Shown here: in pieces, positions 13,300 to 21,658 of the stretch
How positions within the stretch are numbered: position 1 is the stretch's first letter
Layout: each line of letters begins with the position of its first letter
From: Curtobacterium ammoniigenes NBRC 101786
GTDB taxonomy: Bacteria; Actinomycetota; Actinomycetes; Actinomycetales; Microbacteriaceae
Direction: 5' to 3'
DNA length: 64,000 nucleotides
Assembly (NCBI RefSeq): GCF_001571045.1
Contig: NZ_BCSV01000004.1
Location: 124,001-188,000 of the forward strand
Made by a program: the position numbers and the translations under genes
The notes under the pieces: model-generated
Database searches by the model: none
What the model saw: the letters and a program-made list of their open reading frames with translations, nothing else
Told to the model about the DNA's origin: nothing

Positions 13300-13639
13300 G
13301 AGAGCCTTCCTGCAGATCACCTGCGAGCACATGTGCGTGGACGTGGAACACGGTCTGACCGGCGGACGATCCCGAGTTGAATACCAATCGGAACTCCCCA
13401 GCGGAGCGTTCATCGGCGATGCGCTGCGCCGTGGCAACGATGTGTGCCAGGAGGTCCGGGTCGCCCGCCGCGAGCTGGGATACCGTCGCATACTGCTGCG
13501 TCTTGGGGATCACGAGCACATGGACGGGCGCCTTCGGTGCGATGTCTTCGATCGCGATCATCCGATCGTCTTCAGCGACGATCGTCGCGGGGATCTCCCG
13601 CGCGATGATCCGCGTAAAGATGCTCGGGTTCTCGCTCAT
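13286..13639 (-). CDS. HIT-family nucleotide-binding protein
   Basis: Small hydrolase or transferase of the histidine triad superfamily (HinT type), acting on purine nucleotide phosphoramidates or related adenylylated compounds. The 117-residue protein shows the triad HVHAHVL at residues 99-105, preceded by NSGSSAGQTVFH, the classical HinT segment, and HVLVIPKTQ in the core. Start chosen at the ATG at 13639, giving MSENPSIFTRIIAREIP, the usual HinT N-terminus; the longer frame is out of family. It lies between rsmE and phoH, the common actinobacterial order. Confidence 0.95.
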   Translation of the reverse strand: MSENPSIFTRIIAREIPATIVAEDDRMIAIEDIAPKAPVHVLVIPKTQQYATVSQLAAGDPDLLAHIVATAQRIADERSAGEFRLVFNSGSSAGQTVFHVHAHVLAGDLQEGSLAAQ

Positions 13640-13727
13640 GGTTCCATCGTAGAACGCACGGCTGACGCCGAACCTTCCCCGGTGCGGAGCGCGGATGCTC
13701 GTGGCCGGGCAGGCCTCGCGCCGGGCA

Positions 13728-14480
13728 TCACCATCGGCCGAGCGCCGCCTGCAGGAGGCCGAGCCCGACCGGTCCGGCGGTTGAGGTGCGGAGCACCGAA
13801 TCGCCGAGTCGGACCCGGTGGGCGCCAGCCGCGGCGAAGCGCTCGAGCTCTCCATCGTCGATGCCGCCCTCAGGACCGACCACGAGCGCCAATGCCTCGG
13901 CATCGGCTCCCGACCGCCAGGTCGACAGGCGAGCCGACGCGGTCGGATCGAGAACCAGGGTGGTGATGCGCGCCTCCCAAACCACATCGCCGTGTCCAGC
14001 GAGCAGGTCTGCCGTGGACACCAGCGACCCGATGCGCGGCACGGTTGGCCGGAGCGCCTGTTTGGCGGCCTCCCGAGCGATCGCCGTCCAGCGGGCTCGG
14101 CCTTTCTCGATCTTCGGGCCGTCCCAACGGGACACGCTGCGTGCAGCGGCCCACGGGACGATCACATCCACGCCCACCTCGGTCGCCGCCTGGACGGCCA
14201 TCTCATCCCGGCGATCCTTCGCGAGCGCTTGGACGAGCACCAATGTCGGCCGCGGCGGATCGACATGAGCGAGCCGATCGATCCGAACCATGAGCGAGTC
14301 CCGCTCGGTCTGCTCGACGACGACCTCCGCGACGGTGCCGTTCCCGTCTCCCACACGGAGCCGCTCTCCGACGCGCACGCGCGCCACCGTGCTGGCGTGC
14401 CGACCTTCGGCGCCCGTCACGGCCAGGAGCGATCCCTCGGCCATTCCGGCGAGGGTCTCGACGAAGTACAGCGACGCCAC
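13728..14480 (-). CDS. rsmE: 16S rRNA (uracil-1498-N3)-methyltransferase RsmE
   Basis: SPOUT-class enzyme that methylates U1498 of 16S rRNA using S-adenosylmethionine. The 250-residue protein has an N-terminal PUA-like part (GRHASTVARVRVGERLRVGD) and the C-terminal trefoil-knot motif VVGPEGGIDDGELERFAAAG followed by RLGDSVLRTSTAGPVGL, close to the family pattern LGxRILRTETA. Start GTG at 14480, three bases after the dnaJ stop. The dnaJ-rsmE-HIT order is conserved in actinobacteria and suggests stress-regulated co-expression from the hrcA promoter. Confidence 0.94.
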   Translation of the reverse strand: MASLYFVETLAGMAEGSLLAVTGAEGRHASTVARVRVGERLRVGDGNGTVAEVVVEQTERDSLMVRIDRLAHVDPPRPTLVLVQALAKDRRDEMAVQAATEVGVDVIVPWAAARSVSRWDGPKIEKGRARWTAIAREAAKQALRPTVPRIGSLVSTADLLAGHGDVVWEARITTLVLDPTASARLSTWRSGADAEALALVVGPEGGIDDGELERFAAAGAHRVRLGDSVLRTSTAGPVGLGLLQAALGRW

Positions 14481-14483
14481 CGA

Positions 14484-15584
14484 TCAGGCTCCGAAGAAGC
14501 GGTCTCGAAGCTTGCCGAACATGCCCTGCTGGAATCGCGCGAGCTGCGGCGCCTGGGGCTTCCGCGCCTTCGCGAACGACTCGATGAGCCCGCGTTCCTT
14601 GTGCGACAGCTTCGTGGGCGTCACGACCTGCACCCCGACGCGCAGGTCACCCCGACCGTTCCCGCGAAGTCGCGTGATCCCACGGTCCTTGATCACGAGG
14701 ACGTCTGCGCTCTGCACGCCTGGCCGGATCTCGAGATCGACTGGGCCATCGAGCCCGTCCACGCGCACGGCAGTGCCGAGGATGGCATCCGCCATCTGCA
14801 CCTCGAGGGTTGCAAGCAGGTCGTCGCCGTCACGGCTGAACACCTCGTGGTGCCGAACGCGGACCTCGAGGTAGAGGTCGCCCGCTGGTCCACCGGCTGG
14901 GCCGACTTCCCCTTGCCCGGGGAGCTGAAGACGAAGCCCGGAGTCGACCCCCGCCGGAATGTCGACGGGAATGGACCGGCGCGCACGCACGCGTCCCTGA
15001 CCCTGGCAAGTGGGACACGGGTTCGGGATCACAGTGCCATACCCTCGGCAGGTGCCGCAGGGCGCGCTCGTCACGACATTGCCGAGGAGCGACCGAACCG
15101 TGCGCTGAATCTGACCCGTCCCGTGACAGATGTCGCAGGTGACCGGACCGGTCCCTGGGGCGCAGCACGAGCCTCCACAGGTGTCGCAGAGTACGGCGGT
15201 GTCGACCTCGACATCCTTGTGCGTGCCGAATACGACCTCGTCGAGATCGACCTCGATACGCAGCAACGCGTCTTGGCCGCGCTCCGCACGGCTGCGAGGC
15301 CCTCCGCCGCGGGCACCGCCCCCGCCGAAGAATGCGTCGAAGATGTCGCCGAATCCGCCCGCGCCAAAGGGGTTCCCCGCCTGAGGGCCTGCGTCGTAGC
15401 GTCGGCGCTGCTCCGGATCGCCAAGCACGTCGTACGCGTGCGTGACGTCCTTGAATCGCTCAGCGGCGTCCGGCGAGGGATTGACGTCCGGGTGCAACTC
15501 GCGAGCGAGACGGCGGTACGCCTTCTTGATGTCGGCGTCCGATGCGTCACGCGAGACGCCGAGTACGTCGTAATGGTCAGCCAC
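14484..15584 (-). CDS. dnaJ: Chaperone DnaJ (Hsp40)
   Basis: Co-chaperone that delivers unfolded substrates to DnaK and stimulates its ATPase. From the GTG at 15584 the protein has 366 residues: J domain with HPD at about 31-33, a Gly/Phe-rich linker (NPFGAGGFGDIFDAFFGGG), a zinc region with repeats CDTCGGSC, CDICHGTG, CGTCRGYG and CPTCQGQG, then two beta-barrel substrate domains. AGAGGA stands five bases before the GTG. The first zinc repeat is the degenerate form usual for actinobacterial DnaJ2. It follows hrcA in the same direction by 61 bases and is presumably under the CIRCE element. Confidence 0.96.
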   Translation of the reverse strand: MADHYDVLGVSRDASDADIKKAYRRLARELHPDVNPSPDAAERFKDVTHAYDVLGDPEQRRRYDAGPQAGNPFGAGGFGDIFDAFFGGGGARGGGPRSRAERGQDALLRIEVDLDEVVFGTHKDVEVDTAVLCDTCGGSCCAPGTGPVTCDICHGTGQIQRTVRSLLGNVVTSAPCGTCRGYGTVIPNPCPTCQGQGRVRARRSIPVDIPAGVDSGLRLQLPGQGEVGPAGGPAGDLYLEVRVRHHEVFSRDGDDLLATLEVQMADAILGTAVRVDGLDGPVDLEIRPGVQSADVLVIKDRGITRLRGNGRGDLRVGVQVVTPTKLSHKERGLIESFAKARKPQAPQLARFQQGMFGKLRDRFFGA

Positions 15585-15645
15585 GAATTCCTCTGTCGAG
15601 TCGGGGGCGGTCACGGTCAAGGGCGAACGGTCGGGGAGCGGCGAC

Positions 15646-16668
15646 TCACGGTGTGCCGAGCAGGCTCGACAGATATCGGGCGACAGCACGAACCGCGGCC
15701 ATGTTGGACCCGTAGTCCATCCGGGTCGGCCCGAGCACGGCCAGGCGGGCGACCTCGCCGCCCGACGCAGCGTAGCCACCGGCGACGATGCTCGTCGCGT
15801 TCAGGCCGTATTCGGCGTTCTCCTCGCCGATGCTCGCGGTGACGGCCGCGCTGTCGAGCTGCAGTTCGCCGAACAGCCGCAGGAGGGTCACCTGCTCTTC
15901 GATCGCCTCCAGCACGGGGAAGATGCCGCCGGCGAAGTCCTGCTCGCTCTTTGCGAGATTCGCTGTCCCGGCGAGCACGAGCCGATCCGTCCTGTTCGCA
16001 CCCACCTGTTCGACCAGACTCGCGACGACAACTCCGGCGAGCGCCTGCCACTCCGGCCGCACCTGCTCGGGAAGCGCACGCAGGATGGTCGAGGCGTCCT
16101 GCAGGAGCACACCGACCACGGCGCCGTTGATCACCGTTCGCAGCGCCGCGAGCACGTCATCCTGAAGCGATACATCGACGTCGAGCACACGCTGCTCCAC
16201 TCGTGCGGTGTCGGTGATGAGCACACTCATCAAGCGGGCGTCGCCGAGCCGGACGAGTTCGATGTGCTGCACGCGCGCCCGCGCCATCGACGGGTATTGC
16301 ACGAGCGCCACCTGGTTGGTGAGTTGGCTCAGGAGACGAACCGTTCGGGCGAGCGTCTCGTCGAGGTCGGTCGCGGTGCCGAGGAAGGTCTCGATCGCGT
16401 GCCGCTGCGCCGAGGTCAGCGGGCGCGCTTCGCTGAGGTGATCGACGAAGACGCGATATCCCTTATCGGTCGGGACCCGGCCGGACGACGTGTGCGGCGC
16501 AACGATGAGTTGCTCTTCCTCGAGCGCCGCCATGTCGTTCCGAATCGTGGCCGCGGAGACACCGAATGCATGACGCTCCACGATGGTCTTCGATCCGACC
16601 GGCTCCCGAGACGCCACGTAATCGCGGACGATCGCCTGCAACACCTCGAGACTGCGTTCGCTGACCAC
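15646..16668 (-). CDS. hrcA: Heat-inducible transcription repressor HrcA
   Basis: Repressor that binds CIRCE operators before class I heat-shock genes; GroEL helps it fold, which couples repression to protein-folding state. With the GTG at 16668 it has 340 residues: an N-terminal winged helix (SERSLEVLQAIVRDYVASRE and VSAATIRNDMAALEEEQLI), then the GAF-like dimer domain including HTSSGRVPTDKGYRVFVD, an HrcA hallmark. GAGGAGG lies six bases before the start. A CIRCE-like inverted repeat lies 42 bases upstream, indicating autoregulation. It is transcribed divergently from the DUF4870 gene. Confidence 0.96.
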   Translation of the reverse strand: MVSERSLEVLQAIVRDYVASREPVGSKTIVERHAFGVSAATIRNDMAALEEEQLIVAPHTSSGRVPTDKGYRVFVDHLSEARPLTSAQRHAIETFLGTATDLDETLARTVRLLSQLTNQVALVQYPSMARARVQHIELVRLGDARLMSVLITDTARVEQRVLDVDVSLQDDVLAALRTVINGAVVGVLLQDASTILRALPEQVRPEWQALAGVVVASLVEQVGANRTDRLVLAGTANLAKSEQDFAGGIFPVLEAIEEQVTLLRLFGELQLDSAAVTASIGEENAEYGLNATSIVAGGYAASGGEVARLAVLGPTRMDYGSNMAAVRAVARYLSSLLGTP

Positions 16669-16709
16669 GACGACCTCCTCACGGCCTACGGACGGAACTC
16701 CGACGGAAC

Positions 16710-16736
16710 CTGGCACTCTCCGCCTCGGACTGCTGA
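16710..16736 (-). promoter_or_regulatory. CIRCE operator of the hrcA-dnaJ operon
   Basis: On the minus strand TCAGCAGTC, nine bases, then GAGTGCCAG. The CIRCE consensus is TTAGCACTC-N9-GAGTGCTAA; each arm matches at 7 of 9 positions and the spacer length is exact. Its place before hrcA is the expected autoregulatory position. The two mismatched arms suggest weaker binding than at a groEL promoter. Confidence 0.75.
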
Positions 16737-16802
16737 TTCTACGCCGGGGCGCCGACACCCACCGATCCGCACCCGAACGAGGACGTCGTCGACACGACGC
16801 GG

Positions 16803-16818
16803 TACGCTCTGCGCCATG
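16803..16818 (+). promoter_or_regulatory. Putative -10 box with leaderless start (DUF4870 gene)
   Basis: TACGCT at 16803-16808 ends seven bases before the ATG at 16816, and no purine-rich ribosome binding site precedes the ATG. The -35 region is poor. Transcription would begin at the start codon. Confidence 0.35.
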
Positions 16819-17277
16819 AGTACGACCCCGCCCGGCGGCTCAGCGCCGAACGACCCCCGCTCGAACGGATTCCAACCAAGCTACGGTCAGAGCGGGCCGG
16901 GCCCCGAGTGGAACGCAACCCACCACCCCGACTGGCAACCGCCGCAGCCGCTTCGCCCCGAGGATCAGCGCCTCTGGTCGACGCTGACGCATGTCGGCGG
17001 CATCCTGTTCTCGTTCGTCGCGCCCCTGGTCGCGTACCTCGTGCTCCGGGACCGGGGCGCATTCGTCCGTGAGCACACCCGCGTCGCTCTCAACTTCAAC
17101 CTGACGATGCTCATCGCCTATCTGATCGGAGGCGCGACCTCCATCATCGGGATCGGCTTCCTGATCAACCTGGCCGCCTTCATCGTGACGATCGTGTTCG
17201 CCGTTCAGGCGGCGGTCGCCGCGAATCAGGGCCGCTTCTTCACCTATCCGCTGAGCATCGAGTTCATCCGGCGCTGA
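16816..17277 (+). CDS. DUF4870 domain-containing membrane protein
   Basis: Small membrane protein of 153 residues, function unknown. The first 55 or so residues are rich in Pro, Gly, Ser and Gln and probably disordered in the cytoplasm. DUF4870 follows, beginning LWSTLTHVGGILFSFVAPLVAYLVL and continuing with VREHTRVALNFNLTMLIAYLIGG and IGFLINLAAFIVTIVFAVQAAVAANQG, about three to four hydrophobic helices ending in FTYPLSIEFIR, which is typical of the family. It is divergent from hrcA and convergent with hemW, so it stands alone. Its promoter region overlaps the CIRCE neighbourhood, but I see no reason to place it in the heat-shock regulon. Confidence 0.85.
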   Translation: MSTTPPGGSAPNDPRSNGFQPSYGQSGPGPEWNATHHPDWQPPQPLRPEDQRLWSTLTHVGGILFSFVAPLVAYLVLRDRGAFVREHTRVALNFNLTMLIAYLIGGATSIIGIGFLINLAAFIVTIVFAVQAAVAANQGRFFTYPLSIEFIRR

Positions 17278-17319
17278 CGCCGTCGCACACTCGGGCGACC
17301 CGGAGGCGGATCGACACTC

Positions 17320-17345
17320 GAGCTGGTGTCACGTCGCGCCAGCTC
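17320..17345. terminator. Weak bidirectional hairpin between DUF4870 gene and hemW
   Basis: GAGCTGG (17320-17326) pairs with CCAGCTC (17339-17345) around a 12-base loop. It lies between two convergent genes. There is no U-run on either side, so this is a tentative call. Confidence 0.3.
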
Positions 17346-17354
17346 CGCAGCCGT

Positions 17355-18572
17355 CTACTCCAGGAGTTCACGCACGACTGCGTCGGCGAGGAGACGCCCT
17401 CGCAGCGTCAGCACGAGTCGCCCATTGAGCGCGCTCCGACCATCCACGAGCCCGCGAGCGATCAGGTCTGCGACACGCGTGCGCGCAGTCGGCGCGAGTT
17501 CGTTCAACTGCAACTCGCCACGGACGCGCGCCGCGAGCATGACATGCTCGAACGAGCGCGTCTCGGCGTCGAGCACCTCGCGGCCCGCAGCTGGTGACGC
17601 GCCGTCGAGCACGCGAGCGGCATAGGCCGCCGGGTGCTTGACGTTCCACCATCGCGTGCCCGCAACACTCGAATGCGCCCCAGGGCCGGCCCCCCACCAA
17701 TCGAACGAGCGCCAATACGCGAGATTATGCCGGCTTGCGTGCTCCTCGCCGCGGGCCCAGTTCGAGACTTCGTACCACTCGTATCCGGCCGCGCTCAACC
17801 GCGCGTCCGCGAGCTCGTACATATCTGCGGCAACATCGTCATCCGGAGCGGCGATCACACCGCGAGCAACGTCGCGGCCAAGAGCGGTACCTGCCTCGAC
17901 GATCAGGGCATAGGCGGAGATGTGGTCCGGCTCACATGCAATCGCCGCGTCGAGGCTGGTCTGCCAATCGGCAAGCGACTCCCCCGGCGTCGAATAGATG
18001 AGATCGAGACTCACGTCGAGCCCCGCTGCCCTGGCCTGCTCGACCACCAGCGGCACCCGCTCCGGAACGTGCGTGCGGTCGAGCGTTCGCAGCACGTTCG
18101 GCACCGCGGACTGCATCCCGAAGCTCGCCCGCGTGAAGCCACCGGATGCGAGTTCGGCGAGGGTGTCCGCGTCCACAGAATCGGGGTTGGCCTCCGTCGT
18201 GATCTCAGCCCCGGCCTCCAGACCCCAGAGCGAACGGATCCGCGCGAGGATCATCGAGAGATCGGATGCGGGCAGCATCGTGGGGGTTCCCCCGCCGAAG
18301 AACACCGTCGACACGGGGCGAGCCGGAACGCCCGAGCGCTCGAGTACCGACGCGGCGAAGTCGAGTTCCCGCAGGACGTGCCCGGCATAGTCGTCGCGGC
18401 GGACGCCGCGCAACTCCGATGCCGTATATGTGTTGAAGTCGCAGTAGCCGCAGCGAACGCGGCAGAACGGCACGTGCACGTACACCCCGAACGGCACGGC
18501 GCCGACGCCCGTGGCCGGAGTGATCAACCCGTCGCTCGGGGCAGGATCGCCCAACGGAAGCGCGCTCGGCAT
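17355..18572 (-). CDS. hemW: HemW-like radical SAM protein
   Basis: Radical SAM protein formerly annotated as oxygen-independent coproporphyrinogen III oxidase; characterised HemW proteins are heme chaperones. The 405 residues carry the cluster-binding CRVRCGYC with Cys37, Cys41 and Cys44, then CDFNTYT, TVFFGGGTPTMLP and EITTEANPDSVD, all family features. True CPO-III enzymes need a different N-terminal extension, absent here. A C-terminal HemN-like domain ends the protein. ATG start at 18572, eight bases after the DUF1990 gene stop. The lepA-hemW-hrcA order is widespread in Gram-positive bacteria. Confidence 0.92.
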   Translation of the reverse strand: MPSALPLGDPAPSDGLITPATGVGAVPFGVYVHVPFCRVRCGYCDFNTYTASELRGVRRDDYAGHVLRELDFAASVLERSGVPARPVSTVFFGGGTPTMLPASDLSMILARIRSLWGLEAGAEITTEANPDSVDADTLAELASGGFTRASFGMQSAVPNVLRTLDRTHVPERVPLVVEQARAAGLDVSLDLIYSTPGESLADWQTSLDAAIACEPDHISAYALIVEAGTALGRDVARGVIAAPDDDVAADMYELADARLSAAGYEWYEVSNWARGEEHASRHNLAYWRSFDWWGAGPGAHSSVAGTRWWNVKHPAAYAARVLDGASPAAGREVLDAETRSFEHVMLAARVRGELQLNELAPTARTRVADLIARGLVDGRSALNGRLVLTLRGRLLADAVVRELLE

Positions 18573-18579
18573 GCCCCGG

Positions 18580-19230
18580 TCACTCCCCCACGAGCGCTCG
18601 GAGATACTCCTCGGTCATGCGACGCTGCTGTCGACGCAGGAGCGGGCCCACGAGGCGCCATTTCCAGTTCGCGGGACGGGAAAACGCGCGGACCTGCAGC
18701 CACACGGAGCCGTCCGCTGTGCGTTCGATGACCCACGATTCCTCGCCGCGCACCGGGTGCCCCTCGAGCGTTCCGTACGCGAATCCCTTGCGGTCCGGTT
18801 CGTCGACGACGGACACGACACGAACCGGCGCATGGATCGAGCGACCGTACGCATGGAGCGTCAGCGTCGCCGTCGTACCAGGCACGATCAGCGGAGTTCC
18901 GTCGGGTGCGAACCGCGTCGTGGTCGTCGACCCGATCGACGCCGCCTCGATCGCGGCACCGCTGTCGTCGAACGTGACAGGGGTGTAGCTGACCTCATCC
19001 TCGGGAGGCACGCTGTCGACATGCACGCCGATCCCGGCTCGCTCCTGGATCTGCCACGTCAGTGTCTGCAGCCATGCCGTCTCGAATCGCTGGTCACCGT
19101 GTCCGATCCGCGTGCGATCCTCCCGAGGAACGAAGCCTTTGGGCGGATAGGTCATGAGGTCAGGCGCCTGCGTCGCGCCGACCGCGGCATAGCTGAGCGA
19201 TGTGGGCCGGTGCGTCTGACGCGCGGTCAT
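18580..19230 (-). CDS. DUF1990 family protein
   Basis: Unknown function. The 216 residues match the DUF1990 pattern: [23 protein letters not shown] at the start, the central [28 protein letters not shown], then beta-rich stretches and [14 protein letters not shown], ending in a basic C-terminus. No signal peptide, membrane segment or catalytic motif is evident. The family has a START/Bet v1-like feel (mixed beta sheet with a long C-terminal helix), which is an inference from composition only. Its ATG overlaps the lepA stop by four bases and it is followed eight bases later by hemW, so it is translated with two translation/cofactor genes. Confidence 0.82.
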   Translation of the reverse strand: MTARQTHRPTSLSYAAVGATQAPDLMTYPPKGFVPREDRTRIGHGDQRFETAWLQTLTWQIQERAGIGVHVDSVPPEDEVSYTPVTFDDSGAAIEAASIGSTTTTRFAPDGTPLIVPGTTATLTLHAYGRSIHAPVRVVSVVDEPDRKGFAYGTLEGHPVRGEESWVIERTADGSVWLQVRAFSRPANWKWRLVGPLLRRQQRRMTEEYLRALVGE

Positions 19231-21074
19231 CGCTTCTTCTCCTCGACGTCCCCGGAGAGCGCGGCGATGAAGGCTTCCTGGGGCACTTCGACGCGACCCA
19301 CCATCTTCATGCGCTTCTTGCCCTCTTTCTGCTTCTCCAGCAGCTTGCGCTTCCGCGTGATGTCACCGCCGTAGCACTTGGCGAGGACGTCCTTCCGCAT
19401 CGCACGGATGTTCTCGCGCGCAATGATTCGTGCTCCGATCGCTGCCTGAATCGGCACCTCGAACTGCTGCCGCGGGATGAGCTTTCGAAGGCGCTCCGCC
19501 ATCATCGTCCCGTAGGCGTAGGCCTTCTCGCGGTGCACGATGGCACTGAACGCATCGACCTGCTCCCCCTGCAGGAGGATGTCGACCTTGACGAGGTCGG
19601 CTTCCTGCTCGCCCATCGGCTCGTAGTCGAGGCTCGCATAGCCCTGGGTGCGGCTCTTCAGCTGGTCGAAGAAGTCGAACACGATCTCGCCGAGCGGCAT
19701 CGAGTACCGGAGCTCGACTCGATCCTCACCGAGGTATTCCATTCCGAGGAGGCTTCCGCGCCGCGACTGACACAGTTCCATGATCGCGCCGACGTAGTCC
19801 TTCGGTGCGAGGATCGCAGCCCGCACGACGGGCTCGCGCACGCTGGTCACGCGTCCGTTCGGGAACTCGGAGGGGTTCGTCACCGCAGTGACGTTGCCAT
19901 CCTCGGTCGTGACCTCGTAGATCACGCTCGGCGCGGTAGTGATGAGGTCGAGGCCGAATTCCCGGCTGAGACGTTCCGTGATGATCTCGAGGTGGAGAAG
20001 CCCGAGGAAACCGCAGCGGAACCCGAAGCCGAGCGCAACACTGGTCTCCGGCTCGTAGACCAGCGCGGCATCCGACAACTTCAGCTTGTCGAGCGCCTCC
20101 CGAAGCTCCGGATAGTCGCTCCCGTCGATCGGGTAGAGCCCGGAGAACACCATGGGTTTCGGGTCGACGTAGCCGGCGAGCGGAACGCCGGCGGGCTTGG
20201 CAGCGCTCGTGACCGTGTCGCCCACTTTCGACTGCCGGACGTCCTTGACACCCGTGATGAGATAGCCGACCTCGCCGACAGCGAGGCCCTTTGTCGGGGT
20301 CGGCTCCGGGCTCGAGACACCGATCTCGAGGATCTCGTGCGTGGTCCGCGTCGACATCATCTGAATCTTCTCGCGCGGCCCGATTCGCCCGTCCACCATG
20401 CGCACGTAGGTGACCACGCCTCGGTAGCTGTCATAGACCGAGTCGAAGATCATCGCACGCGGGGCAGCGTCCATTGTGCCGGTGGGCGCGGGAACACGCC
20501 GCACGACGTGGTCCAACAGCTCCTGAACGCCCGCACCCGTTTTCCCGGACACGCGGAGGACATCGTCGGGGTCACCGCCGATGAGCTGCGCGAGTTCGGC
20601 GGCATACTTCTCGGGTTCCGCCGCGGGCAGGTCGATCTTGTTCAGCACGGGGATGATCTCGAGGTCGTTCTCGAGGGCGAGGTACAGGTTTGCGAGGGTT
20701 TGCGCTTCGATGCCCTGCGCAGCATCGACGAGGAGGATCGCTCCCTCACAGGCAGCAAGCGACCGTGAGACCTCGTAGGAGAAGTCGACGTGGCCGGGGG
20801 TGTCGATCATGTTGAGCGCGAACGTCGCACCGTCGACGTCCCACGGCATGCGCACCGCCTGCGACTTGATCGTGATGCCGCGCTCACGCTCGATGTCCAT
20901 CCGATCGAGGTACTGGGCGCGCATCGCCCGCTCGTCGACGACGCCGGTGATCTGCAGCATTCGATCCGCGAGAGTGGACTTCCCGTGGTCGATGTGCGCG
21001 ATGATGCAGAAATTGCGGATCGCCGACGCCGGCGTCGAAGCGGGCTCGAGCGGCGATGATGCTTGTGGGCTCAC
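19227..21074 (-). CDS. lepA: Elongation factor 4 (LepA)
   Basis: Ribosomal GTPase that back-translocates or remodels stalled ribosomes. The 615 residues have G1 AHIDHGKST near residues 27-35, REEGIT-like [24 protein letters not shown], then domain II and the LepA-specific C-terminal domain with [17 protein letters not shown] and [23 protein letters not shown] chose the GTG at 21074, with GAGGAA four bases upstream; the ORF to 21146 adds residues with no family match. The first 20 residues are a polar extension. It is divergent from rpsT. Confidence 0.96.
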   Translation of the reverse strand: MSPQASSPLEPASTPASAIRNFCIIAHIDHGKSTLADRMLQITGVVDERAMRAQYLDRMDIERERGITIKSQAVRMPWDVDGATFALNMIDTPGHVDFSYEVSRSLAACEGAILLVDAAQGIEAQTLANLYLALENDLEIIPVLNKIDLPAAEPEKYAAELAQLIGGDPDDVLRVSGKTGAGVQELLDHVVRRVPAPTGTMDAAPRAMIFDSVYDSYRGVVTYVRMVDGRIGPREKIQMMSTRTTHEILEIGVSSPEPTPTKGLAVGEVGYLITGVKDVRQSKVGDTVTSAAKPAGVPLAGYVDPKPMVFSGLYPIDGSDYPELREALDKLKLSDAALVYEPETSVALGFGFRCGFLGLLHLEIITERLSREFGLDLITTAPSVIYEVTTEDGNVTAVTNPSEFPNGRVTSVREPVVRAAILAPKDYVGAIMELCQSRRGSLLGMEYLGEDRVELRYSMPLGEIVFDFFDQLKSRTQGYASLDYEPMGEQEADLVKVDILLQGEQVDAFSAIVHREKAYAYGTMMAERLRKLIPRQQFEVPIQAAIGARIIARENIRAMRKDVLAKCYGGDITRKRKLLEKQKEGKKRMKMVGRVEVPQEAFIAALSGDVEEKKR

Positions 21075-21170
21075 GGTTCCTCGGTTGGTGTCGCGGTCGG
21101 ACGATTCTCCCACGTCCGGGGTGCGCGACCAGCCCGGTCGGTGCACGCAGCGCAGCCCGAGAGCGTCGCG

Positions 21171-21199
21171 TTGTTCGAAGCGTGCACCACTGCTAGGCT
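21171..21199 (+). promoter_or_regulatory. rpsT promoter
   Basis: TTGTTC (21171-21176), a 17-base spacer and TAGGCT (21194-21199), the latter preceded by TGC. Expected start near 21206, leaving a leader of about 104 bases before the rpsT ATG. Confidence 0.6.
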
Positions 21200-21214
21200 T
21201 GACCGCTGGATTTA

Positions 21215-21286
21215 CGCGTTCCGTCGCCCACGGGTGGAACGCGATGCGACACGGGCCCCTCTACCCCCACTTGTCGCTCCACCCGT
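21215..21286 (+). promoter_or_regulatory. Structured rpsT 5-prime leader with two competing stems
   Basis: Stem A: CGCGTTCC (21215-21222) with GGAACGCG (21236-21243). Stem B: ACGGGTGGA (21230-21238) with TCCACCCGT (21278-21286). Both are perfect; they share bases 21236-21238, so they cannot form together. Stem B ends 11 bases before the AGGAA ribosome binding site (21298-21302). This fits a two-state leader RNA controlling S20 translation, but no protein-binding mimic of 16S rRNA was identified. Confidence 0.45.
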
Positions 21287-21309
21287 CCGAGTCGAACAGG
21301 AATCAACAC

Positions 21310-21573
21310 ATGGCGAACATCAAGTCGCAGATCAAGCGCATCAAGACCAATCAGAAGGCGCAGGAGCGCAACAAGGCGTACAAGTCGCAGCTCAAGACCT
21401 TCATCCGTCACGCGAACGAGGCCGTCGCTGCTGGCGACAAGGACAAGGCCGCCGCCGCGCTGGCGCTCGCGTCGAAGAAGCTCGACAAGGCAGTGAGCAA
21501 GGGCGTCATCCACAAGAACCAGGCAGCCAACCGGAAGTCCGCGATCGCCAAGAAGGTGTCCGCGCTCTCCTGA
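21310..21573 (+). CDS. rpsT: 30S ribosomal protein S20
   Basis: Primary 16S rRNA-binding protein that stabilises the body of the small subunit. The 87 residues are basic and helical: [20 protein letters not shown] at the start, then [20 protein letters not shown] and [20 protein letters not shown], all S20 signatures. ATG at 21310 with AGGAA seven bases upstream. It has its own promoter and a structured leader and is followed by a strong terminator. S20 represses its own synthesis in Escherichia coli; whether it does so here is unknown, but the leader structure is suggestive. Confidence 0.97.
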   Translation: MANIKSQIKRIKTNQKAQERNKAYKSQLKTFIRHANEAVAAGDKDKAAAALALASKKLDKAVSKGVIHKNQAANRKSAIAKKVSALS

Positions 21574-21600
21574 GCCCCCGCGACGACCCGTCGCCGCAAC

Positions 21601-21639
21601 ACGAGGCCGCTCCGAACACACGCGTCGGGGCGGCCTCGT
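21601..21639. terminator. Bidirectional terminator between rpsT and holA
   Basis: A 13-base-pair stem: the arm at 21601-21613 (acgaggccgctcc) pairs with 21627-21639, with one G-T wobble and a 13-base loop. On the plus strand GTTTGT follows. It separates two convergent genes. Confidence 0.72.
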
Positions 21640-21658
21640 CGTTTGTCGGCGCTGCCGG

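Noticed and set aside
19200..20768. A 522-codon open frame on the plus strand across lepA, and similar long frames opposite glyS, pyrD, dnaE, murD and murF
   Set aside because: High-GC codon use leaves antisense frames open. These have low-complexity, Arg/Asp/Val-rich products without domain motifs, while the opposite strand encodes clear homologues.
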